Shown: positions 43,333-53,099, counted from the first letter of the stretch. The stretch is 64,000 nt of DNA from Oscillatoria sp. FACHB-1406 (GCF_014698145.1 NZ_JACJSM010000003.1:1-64000), one strand, 5' to 3'. The notes: a model not told the origin generated them from the sequence alone. Numbers and translations are program-made.

Positions 43333-43383
43333 AATTGAGAATAGATAATTGACAATTGACAGTTGATAACTCGCAACTGACAA
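43333..43383. repeat. Heptanucleotide repeats filling the ndhF4-ndhD4 gap
   Basis: The whole 51-base space between the ndhF4 stop and the ndhD4 start is built of AATTGAC/AATTGAT-like heptamers and variants (AATTGAG, AATAGAT, AATTGAC, AATTGAC, AGTTGAT, then GCAACTGACAACT). It extends the ndhD4 frame upstream artificially. Confidence 0.8.
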
Positions 43384-45282
43384 CTAAGGGCCGAAAGCCG
43401 ACGACCAATAGGCAGAAATTGCCGCCCACTGTCCGCTGAAGAGTAAGCCGAAGAGCAAAGCGACGCTGGCAACGATGGTCAAAACGTAAAACTGCGACTG
43501 ACCGGAGACATTATATTTCAGAGCATTGCCGCTGAAAATTGCCGCCAAACCGACGAAGTTCACTAAGCCATCGACGATATAGCGATCGAGCCACGCTGTA
43601 AATCTCGAGAAGAGCGACACGGCAAGGACGACAGTCACACCATAAATGCGCTCGATGTATAAATCGTAAGCGAAAAGGTCTTGCAGCAATCGCCAATACT
43701 TTTGCGTCGGCCTTGCCCAAGCGCGGTGTAACTCCATCTTTAAGCCGATCGCGAAGCCAATGGCGCTAAACGCAACTAACAGCGGCATCGCCAAGGGAAC
43801 GACGGCTTGTTCGACTCCGAAGAAGGGCGCAGTAGAACTTAACCATAGCGACCAACGTTGGGGAATCATGAAGTCGAGGAGGGTAACGATTGTTAGGGAA
43901 ACCATCGGCACGGCCATCGGCCAAGGAGATTCAACCACTCGTCGCGTCTTCATTTGCGATTCGCCTAAGAAGACTAAGCGAAAGACCCGCGTTAAGTTAA
44001 TCGCACTGAGGAAGTTCACCAAGCAGAGGATTCCCAGTAGCCAGCCAGAGACTTGCCAAGACCCATTAAACCAGCGATTCAGCGTCCAGAACATTCCCAA
44101 GGGCAGTAGCGTAATTAAACCGGCAGACCCGACTGCAAACGCTGTCGTCGTGGCGGGCATTCGCGACCACAGGCCGCCCATTTCGGTAATGTTTTGATTG
44201 CTGGTGTTAAAGATGATCGAGCCAATGCTCATAAATAGGAGCGCTTTTGCGATCGCGTGGGAGAATAGCAGTAAGAAAGCGATATCGACATGGCCCAAGC
44301 CAACGGCAATGAAAACGAGGCCGAGATAGGCGCTCGTCGAGTGGGAAAGAGTACGCTTGATATCGATCTGCGCGATCGCCATTAACGATGCTGCGATCGC
44401 GGTTGTTGTGCCGATGATAATTAAAGCCGTCGAAGACACGGGCGACAGCGAAAACACCGGTTGCAACTTAATCAGCACGTAAGCGCCCGCCGACACCACG
44501 ATCGAATTCCGTAAAATTCCCGCCGGATTCGGCCCCTCCATTGCTTCATCCAGCCACAAATTCAGCGGAAACTGAGCGCATTTTCCCGTCGGCCCTGCAA
44601 TCAACGAAAGCCCCAATAGCGCCGCTGTCAGGGGCGGTAGCGGTGCTGTTGCCGCCCACTCCTCGAGTTGAGAAAAACTCAAACCCTGCCCGTAGCTCGA
44701 AAGCGCCACCACCCCCATCAATAAAATAATATCGCCCACCCGCTTCGTTAAAAACGCATCGCGAGCCGCCGTCACGACTAAGGGTTGCGCATACCAGAAC
44801 CCCACTAAGAGATACGTTGAAAGCGTTAGAGTTTCGAGTAAACCGTAAGTGAGTAATAGTGAATCGCTAATCGTGACTCCCGACAGTGCTGCTTCAAATA
44901 AGCCCATCAAGCCGTAAAAACGCCCCAAAGACCAATCTTTTTCCATGTATCCGAGGGCATAAATTTGAGCCAGCAAGCTAATGCCTGCCACGCCTTCCAT
45001 CGCACCCAAACTCACGGGCGACAATTCGATCGCCAGAGTTAAATCTAAGTCCGCAACTTGCAACCAGTGCAAAACAATTTTCTGCGGCTGTTGACCCCAA
45101 CTCACCCAAAAAACGATCGAACCGTGGATAAACGCCAGCACGGTCATGAACAGATTAATGTAAGCTGCCGGTCTCGGCCCGGTTTTGCGGACAAATCCCG
45201 CCGACCAGGGTAGCGTGATTGCGGCTCCAATTACCCCGTAGAACGGAATAAACCAACTATTGTGCAAAAGCCATTCACTCAT
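43384..45282 (-). CDS. ndhF4: NDH-1 subunit F4 (CO2-uptake NDH-1MS' complex)
   Basis: A 632-aa subunit of the NuoL/NdhF family with about 15 predicted helices and a C-terminal lateral-helix region (WRLLQDLFAYDLYIERIYGV). Conserved pieces are MEGVAGISLLAQIYALGYME, GPTGKCAQFPLNLWLDEAME (with the key Lys replaced or shifted relative to respiratory NdhF1), and HSTSAYLGLVFIAVGLG. The start is ATG 45282; a TTG at 45285 is the longer option. The short length and position next to ndhD and the ccm operon fit NdhF4 rather than respiratory NdhF1. It is transcribed away from ccmK2 with a 523-base shared upstream region. Confidence 0.88.
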   Translation of the reverse strand: MSEWLLHNSWFIPFYGVIGAAITLPWSAGFVRKTGPRPAAYINLFMTVLAFIHGSIVFWVSWGQQPQKIVLHWLQVADLDLTLAIELSPVSLGAMEGVAGISLLAQIYALGYMEKDWSLGRFYGLMGLFEAALSGVTISDSLLLTYGLLETLTLSTYLLVGFWYAQPLVVTAARDAFLTKRVGDIILLMGVVALSSYGQGLSFSQLEEWAATAPLPPLTAALLGLSLIAGPTGKCAQFPLNLWLDEAMEGPNPAGILRNSIVVSAGAYVLIKLQPVFSLSPVSSTALIIIGTTTAIAASLMAIAQIDIKRTLSHSTSAYLGLVFIAVGLGHVDIAFLLLFSHAIAKALLFMSIGSIIFNTSNQNITEMGGLWSRMPATTTAFAVGSAGLITLLPLGMFWTLNRWFNGSWQVSGWLLGILCLVNFLSAINLTRVFRLVFLGESQMKTRRVVESPWPMAVPMVSLTIVTLLDFMIPQRWSLWLSSTAPFFGVEQAVVPLAMPLLVAFSAIGFAIGLKMELHRAWARPTQKYWRLLQDLFAYDLYIERIYGVTVVLAVSLFSRFTAWLDRYIVDGLVNFVGLAAIFSGNALKYNVSGQSQFYVLTIVASVALLFGLLFSGQWAAISAYWSSAFGP

Positions 45283-45805
45283 CAACGTCGCTCTTCAAAT
45301 AAAAATCTCGCCTCGGGAAGGGCTGCCAACGTACCCGACCTGCCGCATCCTCAAAAAATTTTTGGGATATCTCTGGGTCCCTAACCAACATGATAAAGAG
45401 ATTATAAAACACTGTGACCTCCCCTACAGCCTCCCTTGTTTTTTGAGAAACGACCCCCTCCGTTCCTTAGATTAATTTTTGTTAACACAACCATTTGAAA
45501 AAATCATAAAGTCTTATATTGTCAAAGGAACAAAGGTTATCTATGCTTATTTTTAGAATGAAAAATTAATGTCGATGTCCCCGTCGAAGTAACGCTCCTG
45601 GTCGGTATTCTAGGTCGCCAAACGGGGAATACTGACAGAGCAGGAATTCATTTTACATTGGGAACTCAAACCCAGCCGCTCGCCTGCCTCTGCTTAAGAA
45701 AGCAGAAAAATCGAGCCGAGACAAATAAGAGCGGACTCTCGTTCGATTATGATTTTTTGAGAGCGTCACAGCGCTGTGTTCGCTTGGATTCATGGAGTTT
45801 AAAAA
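45283..45805. other. 523-bp divergent promoter region of ndhF4 and the ccm operon
   Basis: No gene is present; a short plus-strand frame (45658-45909) only overlaps ccmK2. The region must hold both promoters. AT-rich stretches around 45460-45560 (with TATATT near 45515) are the best promoter candidates, but I cannot fix a -35/-10 pair. GGAG at 45794-45797 serves as ribosome binding site for ccmK2. LysR-type regulators (CcmR/CmpR) control such genes in other cyanobacteria; no binding site is claimed here. Confidence 0.5.
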
Positions 45806-46117
45806 ATGTCAATTGCAGTAGGAATGGTAGAGACTTTAGGCTTTCCCGCCGTTGTGGAAGCCGCCGATGCGATGGTAAAAGCCGCTCGCGTCACCTTAGT
45901 CGGTTATGAGAAAATCGGTACGGGCCGAGTGACAGTGATCGTGCGCGGCGATGTGTCGGAAGTTCAGGCTTCCGTCGCTGCGGGAATTGAAAATGTTAAG
46001 CGCGTATCGGGCGGAGAAGTTCTCTCTCATCACATCATCGCTCGCCCCCACGAAAACTTAGAATACGTTCTGCCGATTCGCTACACCGAAGAAGTAGAAC
46101 AGTTTCGAGCGTATTAA
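45806..46117 (+). CDS. ccmK2: Carboxysome shell protein CcmK2
   Basis: A 103-aa single-domain BMC shell protein whose hexamers tile the carboxysome facets. It starts [20 protein letters not shown], has the pore segment [18 protein letters not shown] and ends [12 protein letters not shown]. Length and ending match CcmK2. It differs from the next gene mainly at a handful of positions and at the C-terminus, showing tandem duplication with possible gene conversion. First gene of ccmK2-ccmK1-ccmL-ccmM-ccmN. A hairpin in the following gap may adjust expression of downstream genes. Confidence 0.97.
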   Translation: MSIAVGMVETLGFPAVVEAADAMVKAARVTLVGYEKIGTGRVTVIVRGDVSEVQASVAAGIENVKRVSGGEVLSHHIIARPHENLEYVLPIRYTEEVEQFRAY

Positions 46118-46125
46118 TGCGAGAG

Positions 46126-46152
46126 GTATAGAGGGCATACTTCCCTCTATAC
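46126..46152 (+). promoter_or_regulatory. Perfect 10-bp hairpin between ccmK2 and ccmK1
   Basis: GTATAGAGGG (46126-46135) pairs with CCCTCTATAC (46143-46152) across a seven-base loop, nine bases after the ccmK2 stop. There is no T-run, so it probably acts as an mRNA processing or stability element or partial attenuator, raising the yield of ccmK2 over later genes. Confidence 0.7.
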
Positions 46153-46188
46153 ATCTGAGTATCCCTGAAAACTTAGGAGAAAGAAAAA

Positions 46189-46527
46189 ATGTCAATTGCA
46201 GTAGGAATGGTAGAGACTTTGGGCTTTCCTGCCGTTGTGGAAGCCGCCGATGCGATGGTGAAAGCCGCTCGCGTCACCTTAGTCGGCTACGAAAAAATTG
46301 GTACGGGCAGAGTGACGGTGATCGTGCGGGGAGATGTGTCGGAAGTCCAGGCTTCCGTCTCTGCGGGAATCGAAAACGCCAAGCGCGTTTCGGGCGGTCA
46401 AGTTCTCTCTCATCACATCATCGCCCGCCCCCACGAAAACTTAGAATACGTTCTGCCGATTCGCTATACCGAAGCGGTCGAACAATTCCGGGAAAGCGTC
46501 AATCCTCGACCGATCCAAAGACGGTAA
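46189..46527 (+). CDS. ccmK1: Carboxysome shell protein CcmK1
   Basis: A 112-aa BMC shell protein nearly identical to CcmK2 over the first 98 residues (visible changes: Ala to Ser, Val to Ala, Glu to Gln, Glu to Ala). It carries an extra C-terminal tail [13 protein letters not shown], the feature that separates CcmK1 from CcmK2. It forms hexamers, probably mixed with CcmK2. A good ribosome binding site (AGGAG) precedes the ATG. ccmL follows after 14 bases. Confidence 0.96.
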   Translation: MSIAVGMVETLGFPAVVEAADAMVKAARVTLVGYEKIGTGRVTVIVRGDVSEVQASVSAGIENAKRVSGGQVLSHHIIARPHENLEYVLPIRYTEAVEQFRESVNPRPIQRR

Positions 46528-46541
46528 GGCATAGAATATCG

Positions 46542-46856
46542 ATGCAAATTGCCATCGTTCGCGGCACAGTCGTTAGCAGTCACAAGCTTCCCGGGATGAC
46601 AGGAGTGAAATTGCTCCTGGTTCAATTTGTTGACGAACAAGGGCAGTTATTGCCTCGGTATGAGGTAGCAGCGGATCGGGTGGGTGCTGGTGCGGACGAA
46701 TGGGTTCTCGTCAGTCGTCGCGCGGTTGCGCCTTACCCGGAAGAAAGCGATCTACGTCCGATCGATGCAACAGTTGTCGGAATTATCGATACGGTTTCGG
46801 TCAATAACGACCTACTTTATAGCAAACGAGAAGAACCTCGCTATCGCTTAATGTAA
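46542..46856 (+). CDS. ccmL: Carboxysome vertex protein CcmL
   Basis: A 104-aa EutN/CcmL-fold protein forming the pentamers that cap the 12 shell vertices. Typical segments are MQIAIVRGTVVSSHKLPGM, KLLLVQFVDEQG, VAADRVGAGADEWVLVSRR and ATVVGIIDTVSVNN. Full length. It sits between ccmK1 and ccmM in the usual order. Confidence 0.97.
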   Translation: MQIAIVRGTVVSSHKLPGMTGVKLLLVQFVDEQGQLLPRYEVAADRVGAGADEWVLVSRRAVAPYPEESDLRPIDATVVGIIDTVSVNNDLLYSKREEPRYRLM

Positions 46857-46974
46857 ATCTAGGTGAATGAGTTGCGTGCGTCGGAAGCCCCCGGCGACGA
46901 GAGGCGAAAGTGACAACTTTGAAGTCGCCCGCAAATTCGACAACGCACGATTAATTTTAGGAGGAATATTGAGA

Positions 46975-49365
46975 ATGGCGGTCCGCACTAAAGCGGCTCC
47001 CCCGACTCCTGGGTCGAGAAGTTCAGCCGAGCCAAAACTTAATGAATCGGCTTGCGTTCATACCTCCTGTGATTTGATTGGAGATGTGCGCGTGGGTGCC
47101 GATGTGCTTATCGCGCCCGGTACTTCGATTCGCGCTGATGAAGGCTTTCCGTTTTTTATTGGCGACGGGACGAACATTCAAGATGGAGTCGTCATTCACG
47201 GGCTGGAACAAGGTCGAGTCATCGGCGATGACGGAAATAACTATTCTGCATGGATAGGTAAGAATACTTGCATTACCCATTTGGTCTTAGTTCACGGGCC
47301 GGCTTACGTTGGGGACGACTGCTTTATTGGCTTTCGCTCCACCGTTTTTAATGCAAGGGTCGGAAACGGCAGCATCGTGATGATGCACGCCCTGATTCAA
47401 GATGTGGAAATTCCGGCAGGTCGATATGTACCTTCCGGTTCTGTGATTACCAATCAACAACAGGCGGATCGCCTGCCCGAAGTGCAGGAAGTCGATCGCG
47501 CCTTTGTCCGTCACGTTGCGGAAATCAATGAAGCCCTGCGCGCGGGGTATCGTTGTGCGGAAGCCCCAGCCAGCCACCGGGCTTTTTCGGGGCAGTCCGG
47601 GTTGAAAAAAAGCGCGCGAAACGGCTCTGAATTTGGAGCCGATCTTGGTGTAGAACGCAAGGCAGCGTCCGAAAGAAAAATGAGTTTGAATGCAGAAACA
47701 GTAGAACAGGTGCGCTCGCTCCTGAATCAAGGCTACAAAGTCGGCACGGAAGTTGCCGACAAGCGACGCTTTAAAACGGGTTCTTGGTTGAGCGGACCTT
47801 CCTTACAAGGTCGCGATAACCAAGTTTTAGCAGATTTAGAAGCTTGTCTGAGCGAGCATGAAGGGCAGTACGTTCGCTTGGTCGGCATCGACCCGAAAGC
47901 AAAAACTCGCGTGCTGGAAAGTATTGTCCAGCGTCCCGGCGAGTCGAGCAACGGTCGCGTCTCAGTTGCGAAGAAAGCTCCAGCCCCCTCCATGTCGGTC
48001 TCAAATGGCAGCAATGGTAACAGCAGCATCACTCCTAGCCAAATCGCTACCGGCAATTTGGACGAAAACGTGCGATCGCTCCTGACCAGCGGTTATAAGG
48101 TGGGAATCGAACACGCCGATAAGCGCCGCTTTAAAACCGGCTCTTGGTTAGTCGGTCCGACATTCGACGGAACCCAGACCCACCAAGATAAAGTGCTGGC
48201 AGGTGTTGAAAATTGCTTGCGCGAGTTTGAAGGAGAATACGTGCGATTGGTGGGGATTGACCCGCGCGCTCGCATTCGCGTCTCGGAAACGATTATTCAG
48301 CGTCCCGGCGAAACAGCTAGCACTAAAAATCACCTTCCTGTGGTTGCCCGCCCGAGTAGCAATGGCTCGGTCGGCAACCGCGTCTCGGCGAACGGCGATT
48401 TGGAAGAAAACGTGCGATCGCTGCTGGCGAGCGGTTATAAAGTCGGTCTTGAATATGCGGACAAGCGCCGTTTTAAAACCGGTTCTTGGTTAGTCGGCTC
48501 GACCTTTGACGGCACGCAAACTCACCAAGACCGCGTTCTGTCTGAAATTTACGCTTCTTTGCGCGAATATGAGGGACAATACGTGCGATTGGTGGGGATT
48601 GACCCGCGCGCTCGCATTCGCGTCTCGGAAACGATTATTCAGCGTCCCGGAGAAGCGAGCAACGGCAATAATAGTAAGGCTTCTGCCCCTTCGCGCTCGA
48701 CGAGCAGCTACAGCAGCAACGCCGCCAGCAGCGGTTTGAGTTCTGAAATCGTCGAACAAGTACGCTCGCTATTGCGAGGTGGCTACCGCGTCGGTACGGA
48801 ACACGCTTCCTCGCGTCGGTTTAAGACGGGTTCTTGGCAATCTTGCCCCGCGATCGAATCTCAGAACGAAGCGCAAGTGCTGGCTGAGTTAGAAGCTTGT
48901 TTGAGCGACCACCAAGGCGAATACGTTCGCATCATTGGTATCGATACTCAGACTAAACGCCGCGTTGTCGAAACAATTATTCAGCGTCCCGGCGACTCGG
49001 CTTCAGCTTCGACTAAGCACAGTTCCGCTCCGGCGAATGCAGCTAAAGGTTTCGGTCAATCGGCCGCAAGCTACCAAAGTTCGCGATCGACAGCCGCGAA
49101 TACTCGTTTGGAAGCTGAAGTGGTAGACCAAGTACGGGCGCTATTAAAAGGCGGATTTACGATTGGCACCGAACACGCCGACAAGCGTCGGTTTAAGACG
49201 GGTTCCTGGCACATCTGTTCTCCGATTGAATCCAAACAGGAATCGGAAGTGCTGGCGAAATTGGAAGCTTGCATTAAGGAGCATCCAGGAGAATACGTGC
49301 GCTTGTTGGGAATTGACTCGCACGCGAAGCGGCGGGTGTTAGAGCAAGTGATTCAACGTCCGTGA
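46975..49365 (+). CDS. ccmM: Carboxysome assembly protein CcmM with five RbcS-like modules
   Basis: A 796-aa scaffold that links RuBisCO to the shell. Residues 1-205 are a gamma-carbonic anhydrase-like left-handed beta helix with zinc ligands His75, His102 and His107. Five RbcS-like (SSUL) modules begin near residues 236, 362, 476, 588 and 712, each with RRFKTGSW and a YVR(L/I)(V/I/L)GID core, joined by Ser/Asn/Ala-rich linkers. Three to four modules are usual. Paired Cys of the redox type occur only in modules 4 and 5. Cys194 of the oxidative switch is present but position 200 is Ser. An internal ATG at 47680 before module 1 could produce the short, modules-only form. The start at ATG 46975 follows GGAGGA. 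A 73-bp block (48236-48308 and 48578-48650) is identical between modules 2 and 3. Confidence 0.97.
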   Translation: MAVRTKAAPPTPGSRSSAEPKLNESACVHTSCDLIGDVRVGADVLIAPGTSIRADEGFPFFIGDGTNIQDGVVIHGLEQGRVIGDDGNNYSAWIGKNTCITHLVLVHGPAYVGDDCFIGFRSTVFNARVGNGSIVMMHALIQDVEIPAGRYVPSGSVITNQQQADRLPEVQEVDRAFVRHVAEINEALRAGYRCAEAPASHRAFSGQSGLKKSARNGSEFGADLGVERKAASERKMSLNAETVEQVRSLLNQGYKVGTEVADKRRFKTGSWLSGPSLQGRDNQVLADLEACLSEHEGQYVRLVGIDPKAKTRVLESIVQRPGESSNGRVSVAKKAPAPSMSVSNGSNGNSSITPSQIATGNLDENVRSLLTSGYKVGIEHADKRRFKTGSWLVGPTFDGTQTHQDKVLAGVENCLREFEGEYVRLVGIDPRARIRVSETIIQRPGETASTKNHLPVVARPSSNGSVGNRVSANGDLEENVRSLLASGYKVGLEYADKRRFKTGSWLVGSTFDGTQTHQDRVLSEIYASLREYEGQYVRLVGIDPRARIRVSETIIQRPGEASNGNNSKASAPSRSTSSYSSNAASSGLSSEIVEQVRSLLRGGYRVGTEHASSRRFKTGSWQSCPAIESQNEAQVLAELEACLSDHQGEYVRIIGIDTQTKRRVVETIIQRPGDSASASTKHSSAPANAAKGFGQSAASYQSSRSTAANTRLEAEVVDQVRALLKGGFTIGTEHADKRRFKTGSWHICSPIESKQESEVLAKLEACIKEHPGEYVRLLGIDSHAKRRVLEQVIQRP

Positions 49366-49439
49366 AGCGCGCTGGCGAGATAGCGAAGGGGATTAGAGAT
49401 TGCCCTTCGCCCTCGCTCGCTGTTTATTTTTCTGATGCT

Positions 49440-50054
49440 ATGCCTTTGCAACCTTTGCAATTTATTGAAACCGCTTACGTGCAAGTTAGCGGCGACGTGA
49501 CCATTCATCCGAGCGTCGCGATCGCGCCAGGAACTATTTTGCGAGCGGCTCCCGATAGCCGAATTGTGATTAAAAGCGGCGTTTGCATCGGTATGGGCGT
49601 TGTGCTAAGTGCTTGTGGCGGTGCGATCGAAATTGAAACGGGAGCCAGTCTCGGTCCGGGAGTTTTAATAGTGGGCAGGGGAAAGATCGGCGCGAATGCC
49701 TGCATCGGTGGCGTGACAACAATTTTTAATGCTTCGGTCGAGCCGATGCAGATCGTACCCGCTGGGTCGATTATCGGGGATACTTCTAGAACCCTCGATG
49801 CAGAAGTTAGCATCCCAGCACCCGAAGCGATCGTTGAAGGCAAAAGACCGTCGGAAATTCCGGTTGAGTCTGCCCCTGAAGCGGTCGAACCGCCTGCTGC
49901 ATCGTCACCCGCCGAGGAACCGCCCGCCTCGATCGCGCCAAAACCACCAGGAACGCCAGTTTACGGTCAGATCCACGTCAATCAATTGCTCTACACGATC
50001 TTTCCGAAGGGCAATTCTATCAATCGCCCCTCATCTGATGGAACTGAATCTTAA
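49440..50054 (+). CDS. ccmN: Carboxysome assembly protein CcmN
   Basis: A 204-aa protein that bridges CcmM to the CcmK shell. Residues about 15-125 form hexapeptide repeats of a left-handed beta helix (IHPSVAIAPGTILRAAPDSR, GASLGPGVLIVGRGKIGANA). A Pro/Ala-rich linker leads to the C-terminal encapsulation peptide (GTPVYGQIHVNQLLYTIFP), an amphipathic helix that contacts CcmK. ATG 49440 is preferred; an upstream GTG at 49362 would overlap the ccmM stop. Last gene of the ccm set, 559 bases before rbcL. Confidence 0.95.
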   Translation: MPLQPLQFIETAYVQVSGDVTIHPSVAIAPGTILRAAPDSRIVIKSGVCIGMGVVLSACGGAIEIETGASLGPGVLIVGRGKIGANACIGGVTTIFNASVEPMQIVPAGSIIGDTSRTLDAEVSIPAPEAIVEGKRPSEIPVESAPEAVEPPAASSPAEEPPASIAPKPPGTPVYGQIHVNQLLYTIFPKGNSINRPSSDGTES

Positions 50055-50613
50055 GGAATCTCTATCTTTGAACGGTATTGTTGTTGGTTGAAATCTCACT
50101 TATTCTTTAACGGTTTGAGTGGGAGAGTCGAGGGAGTTATCGAGTTAAAAGAAAATCGGCAAGCGATCGCTATTGAACGAGGGTTAAAACTGATAAAACC
50201 AATTTTTTGAAAAAATTAATTTAATTCTAAGTTAATCGTACTGTAAAGACGGAACAGTGAAACTTTTGGGAAGTTTTTGTTCGTTTTTGCCACTTTAGTT
50301 TGGCGAAATATTTCTTTACAATACGAAACTTTTTCCTTTAAAAAATTAATAGAATTTAAAACTAAAGATAGAAGGAAACTTGTAAAAAAAGTGCGATCTA
50401 AAAACTTAAGTTTGTGTTAAAATGAAGAGCGAAATTTCAGATCGTCGAGATTCAGGTTGACTCTCAGTTTGAAGAAGCTGGCTAGAGGTTCGGGCATTCC
50501 GCAATCATTGAAAGATGAGGCTCGCCCCATTCCAAGGCAAGATTGCAGCACCCCCAGACGAGTTAAACCGCGATCGATCGAGCCAAAGGCAGTTATAAGG
50601 AGAGATTGAGGAA
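50055..50613. other. 559-bp region upstream of rbcL
   Basis: No gene is seen. The region should hold the main rbcLXS promoter and a long leader; it is AT-rich up to about 50430, then GC-richer. AAGGAGAGA (50598-50606) is the likely rbcL ribosome binding site. No clear terminator for ccmN was found, so read-through from ccm into rbc is possible. Confidence 0.5.
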
Positions 50614-52032
50614 ATGGTACAAGCCAAATCATCAGCAGGGTTTAAGGCCGGGGTACAAGACTACCGCCTGACCTACTATATGCCGGAGTACACGCCCAAG
50701 GACACAGACCTCCTGGCTTGCTTCCGCGTCACCCCCCAACCCGGCGTACCCCCCGAAGAAGCGTGCGCGGCGGTAGCGGCTGAGTCTTCGACCGGAACTT
50801 GGACGACCGTTTGGACGGATGGATTGACCGACCTCGATCGCTATAAAGGTCGTTGCTATGACATCGAACCCGTTCCCAACGAAGATAATCAATATTTTTG
50901 CTTCATCGCTTATCCTTTAGATCTATTTGAAGAAGGATCCGTCACCAACATCCTCACCTCCTTGGTGGGGAACGTCTTCGGCTTCAAAGCCCTGCGCGCT
51001 CTTCGTTTAGAAGACATCCGCGTTCCCGTCGCTTTGATCAAAACTTTCCAAGGACCGCCCCACGGGATTACCGTCGAGCGCGACAAATTGAACAAATACG
51101 GTCGTCCTTTACTCGGCTGTACGATTAAGCCCAAACTGGGTCTGTCGGCGAAGAACTACGGACGCGCCGTTTACGAATGCTTGCGCGGCGGTTTGGACTT
51201 CACCAAAGACGACGAAAACATCAACTCTCAGCCGTTCATGCGCTGGCGCGATCGTTTCCTCTTCGTCCAAGAAGCGATCGAGAAAGCTCAAGCTGAAACC
51301 AACGAAATCAAAGGTCACTACCTCAACGTTACCGCTGGAACCGCTGAAGAAGCCCTCAAACGGGCAGAATTCGCTGCTGAAATCAAAACCCCGATTATCA
51401 TGCACGACTTCTTCACCGGCGGCTACACCATCAACACCTCGCTGGCGAAGTTCTGCCGCGACAACGGACTGCTGCTGCACATCCACCGCGCTATGCACGC
51501 TGTCGTTGACCGTCAGAAAAACCACGGGATTCACTTCCGCGTGTTAGCCAAGTGCTTGCGCCTCTCCGGCGGCGACCACTTACACTCCGGAACCGTCGTC
51601 GGTAAACTGGAAGGCGAACGCGGCATCACGATGGGTTTTGTTGACCTGATGCGCGAAGACTACGTGGAAGAAGATCGCGCTCGCGGTATTTTCTTCACCC
51701 AAGACTACGCTTCCCTCCCCGGCACCATGCCCGTAGCTTCCGGCGGTATTCACGTATGGCATATGCCCGCCTTGGTGGAAATCTTCGGCGACGACTCCTG
51801 CTTGCAATTCGGCGGCGGAACCCTCGGACACCCCTGGGGTAACGCTCCCGGCGCAACCGCTAACCGCGTCGCTCTCGAAGCTTGCGTTCAAGCCCGCAAC
51901 GAAGGCCGCAACCTGGCTCGCGAAGGCAACGACGTTATCCGCGAAGCTTGCCGCTGGTCGCCGGAACTGGCTGCTGCTTGCGAACTGTGGAAGGAAATCA
52001 AGTTCGAGTTCGAGGCAATGGATACGCTCTAA
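50614..52032 (+). CDS. rbcL: RuBisCO large subunit, form IB
   Basis: A 472-aa large subunit that fixes CO2 onto ribulose-1,5-bisphosphate. Active-site pieces are intact: TIKPKLGLS with the catalytic Lys, [13 protein letters not shown] with the carbamylated Lys and metal-binding Asp/Glu, HIHRAMHA, and loop 6 [14 protein letters not shown]. Length and N-terminus [19 protein letters not shown] are typical of beta-cyanobacteria. It is the first gene of rbcL-rbcX-rbcS, directly after the ccm operon. A hairpin after its stop may limit read-through to rbcX. Confidence 0.99.
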   Translation: MVQAKSSAGFKAGVQDYRLTYYMPEYTPKDTDLLACFRVTPQPGVPPEEACAAVAAESSTGTWTTVWTDGLTDLDRYKGRCYDIEPVPNEDNQYFCFIAYPLDLFEEGSVTNILTSLVGNVFGFKALRALRLEDIRVPVALIKTFQGPPHGITVERDKLNKYGRPLLGCTIKPKLGLSAKNYGRAVYECLRGGLDFTKDDENINSQPFMRWRDRFLFVQEAIEKAQAETNEIKGHYLNVTAGTAEEALKRAEFAAEIKTPIIMHDFFTGGYTINTSLAKFCRDNGLLLHIHRAMHAVVDRQKNHGIHFRVLAKCLRLSGGDHLHSGTVVGKLEGERGITMGFVDLMREDYVEEDRARGIFFTQDYASLPGTMPVASGGIHVWHMPALVEIFGDDSCLQFGGGTLGHPWGNAPGATANRVALEACVQARNEGRNLAREGNDVIREACRWSPELAAACELWKEIKFEFEAMDTL

Positions 52033-52046
52033 TCAAGCCATCGAAG

Positions 52047-52090
52047 GGGCAAAAAGTAAAAAGCAATACTGTTTTTCTTACCTTTTGCCC
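52047..52090 (+). promoter_or_regulatory. Long stem-loop between rbcL and rbcX
   Basis: GGGCAAAAAGTAAAAA (52047-52062) pairs with TTTTTCTTACCTTTTGCCC (52072-52090) with one mismatch and one bulge. It begins 14 bases after the rbcL stop. It contains a T-run inside the 3' arm and could reduce transcription of rbcX and rbcS relative to rbcL, or protect the rbcL 3' end. Confidence 0.7.
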
Positions 52091-52127
52091 GTTTACTGGC
52101 TAAAACGTCTGGGGAGGGCAGGTCAGT

Positions 52128-52523
52128 ATGGATTCTAAGCAAGTTGCAAAAGATACGGCCAAGTTTTTGCAGAATTATCTGACCTACCAAGCCGTTAAAG
52201 TCATCGTCCAGCAGTTATCGGAGACCAATCCTCCGGAAGCGATTTGGTTGAGTCGATACTCGGCTAGTAAGTTGGAGGATGCCGAAGCTTACATCCAGGG
52301 GTTGATGTTGGAGCGAAAAGATTTAGTCCTGCGAATTTTGACCGTGCGCGAACATTTGGGCGAAGCCGTCTTAGATTTTCTGCCTGCAATGGTCAAGCTA
52401 GGGATTAAGGATGCGAATATGCAGCACCGCCGCCAACTCTTGGAACGCCTCACCCAGACTCCAGAATTAGAGTCAACCGCCTCGGAATCGGAAAGCGATC
52501 CGACCGTGCCGCAAGATGAGTAG
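52128..52523 (+). CDS. rbcX: RuBisCO assembly chaperone RbcX
   Basis: A 131-aa helical chaperone that dimerises and clamps the C-terminal tail of RbcL during assembly of the large-subunit octamer. Conserved pieces are DTAKFLQNYLTYQAVKVIV, the groove-forming QLSETNPPEAIWLSRYSA, and LMLERKDLVLRILTVREHL. The C-terminal 25 residues are an acidic Ser/Thr-rich tail. The position between rbcL and rbcS is the usual one. Confidence 0.97.
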   Translation: MDSKQVAKDTAKFLQNYLTYQAVKVIVQQLSETNPPEAIWLSRYSASKLEDAEAYIQGLMLERKDLVLRILTVREHLGEAVLDFLPAMVKLGIKDANMQHRRQLLERLTQTPELESTASESESDPTVPQDE

Positions 52524-52585
52524 GGACATCTTAAATAATTCTGCCCTACACGATAGACCCTTCAATTATTACTTCCAAACAAACG

Positions 52586-52921
52586 ATGAAGACTTTACCT
52601 AAAGAGCCGCGTTACGAAACCCTTTCTTATTTACCCCCTTTAACCGACCAACAAATCGCTCGTCAGATTCAATATATGTTGGATCAAGGTTTTATTCCGG
52701 CGGTTGAATTTGAGAAGAATCCGAAACCTAACGATCACCACTGGACGCTGTGGAAGCTGCCTTTATTCAGTGCTAACTCACCTCAAGACGTTCTTAGCGA
52801 AGTGCGCGAATGCCGTCAAGAGTATTCCGATTCTTATATCCGCGTAATCGGATTTGACAATATCAAACAGTGCCAAACGATGAGTTTCATCGTTTACAAG
52901 CCGAACTCTAGCCGTTACTAA
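52586..52921 (+). CDS. rbcS: RuBisCO small subunit
   Basis: A 111-aa small subunit. It starts [20 protein letters not shown] and has the conserved Y-M-L segment [40 protein letters not shown], and [19 protein letters not shown]. The CcmM modules at 46975 mimic this fold and bind RuBisCO between large-subunit dimers. Last gene of rbcLXS. Confidence 0.98.
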   Translation: MKTLPKEPRYETLSYLPPLTDQQIARQIQYMLDQGFIPAVEFEKNPKPNDHHWTLWKLPLFSANSPQDVLSEVRECRQEYSDSYIRVIGFDNIKQCQTMSFIVYKPNSSRY

Positions 52922-52983
52922 GTCGGCTATTTGTTGGGGTTCCGACGGGCATTGTAATGCTCGATAAGGAATAGATATTATCT

Positions 52984-53008
52984 AGGGGCATAGCGGTGCT
53001 ATGCTCCT
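52984..53008 (+). terminator. Hairpin downstream of rbcS
   Basis: An 11-bp stem with one G-T pair: AGGGGCATAGC (52984-52994) and GCTATGCTCCT (52998-53008), loop GGT. It lies 62 bases after the rbcS stop, with no strong T-run. Confidence 0.6.
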
Positions 53009-53099
53009 TACTTGTATGCGTATTCTTATTCTTATAGGTTGCTTGCAGGAGCGCCGCTCTCGCGCTACAACTGAATTACAACTTTAAGGGATTGTCGCA

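Noticed and set aside
45658-45909. Plus-strand frame overlapping the ccmK2 start
   Set aside because: It runs into ccmK2 in another frame, and is Cys/Arg-rich without conservation.
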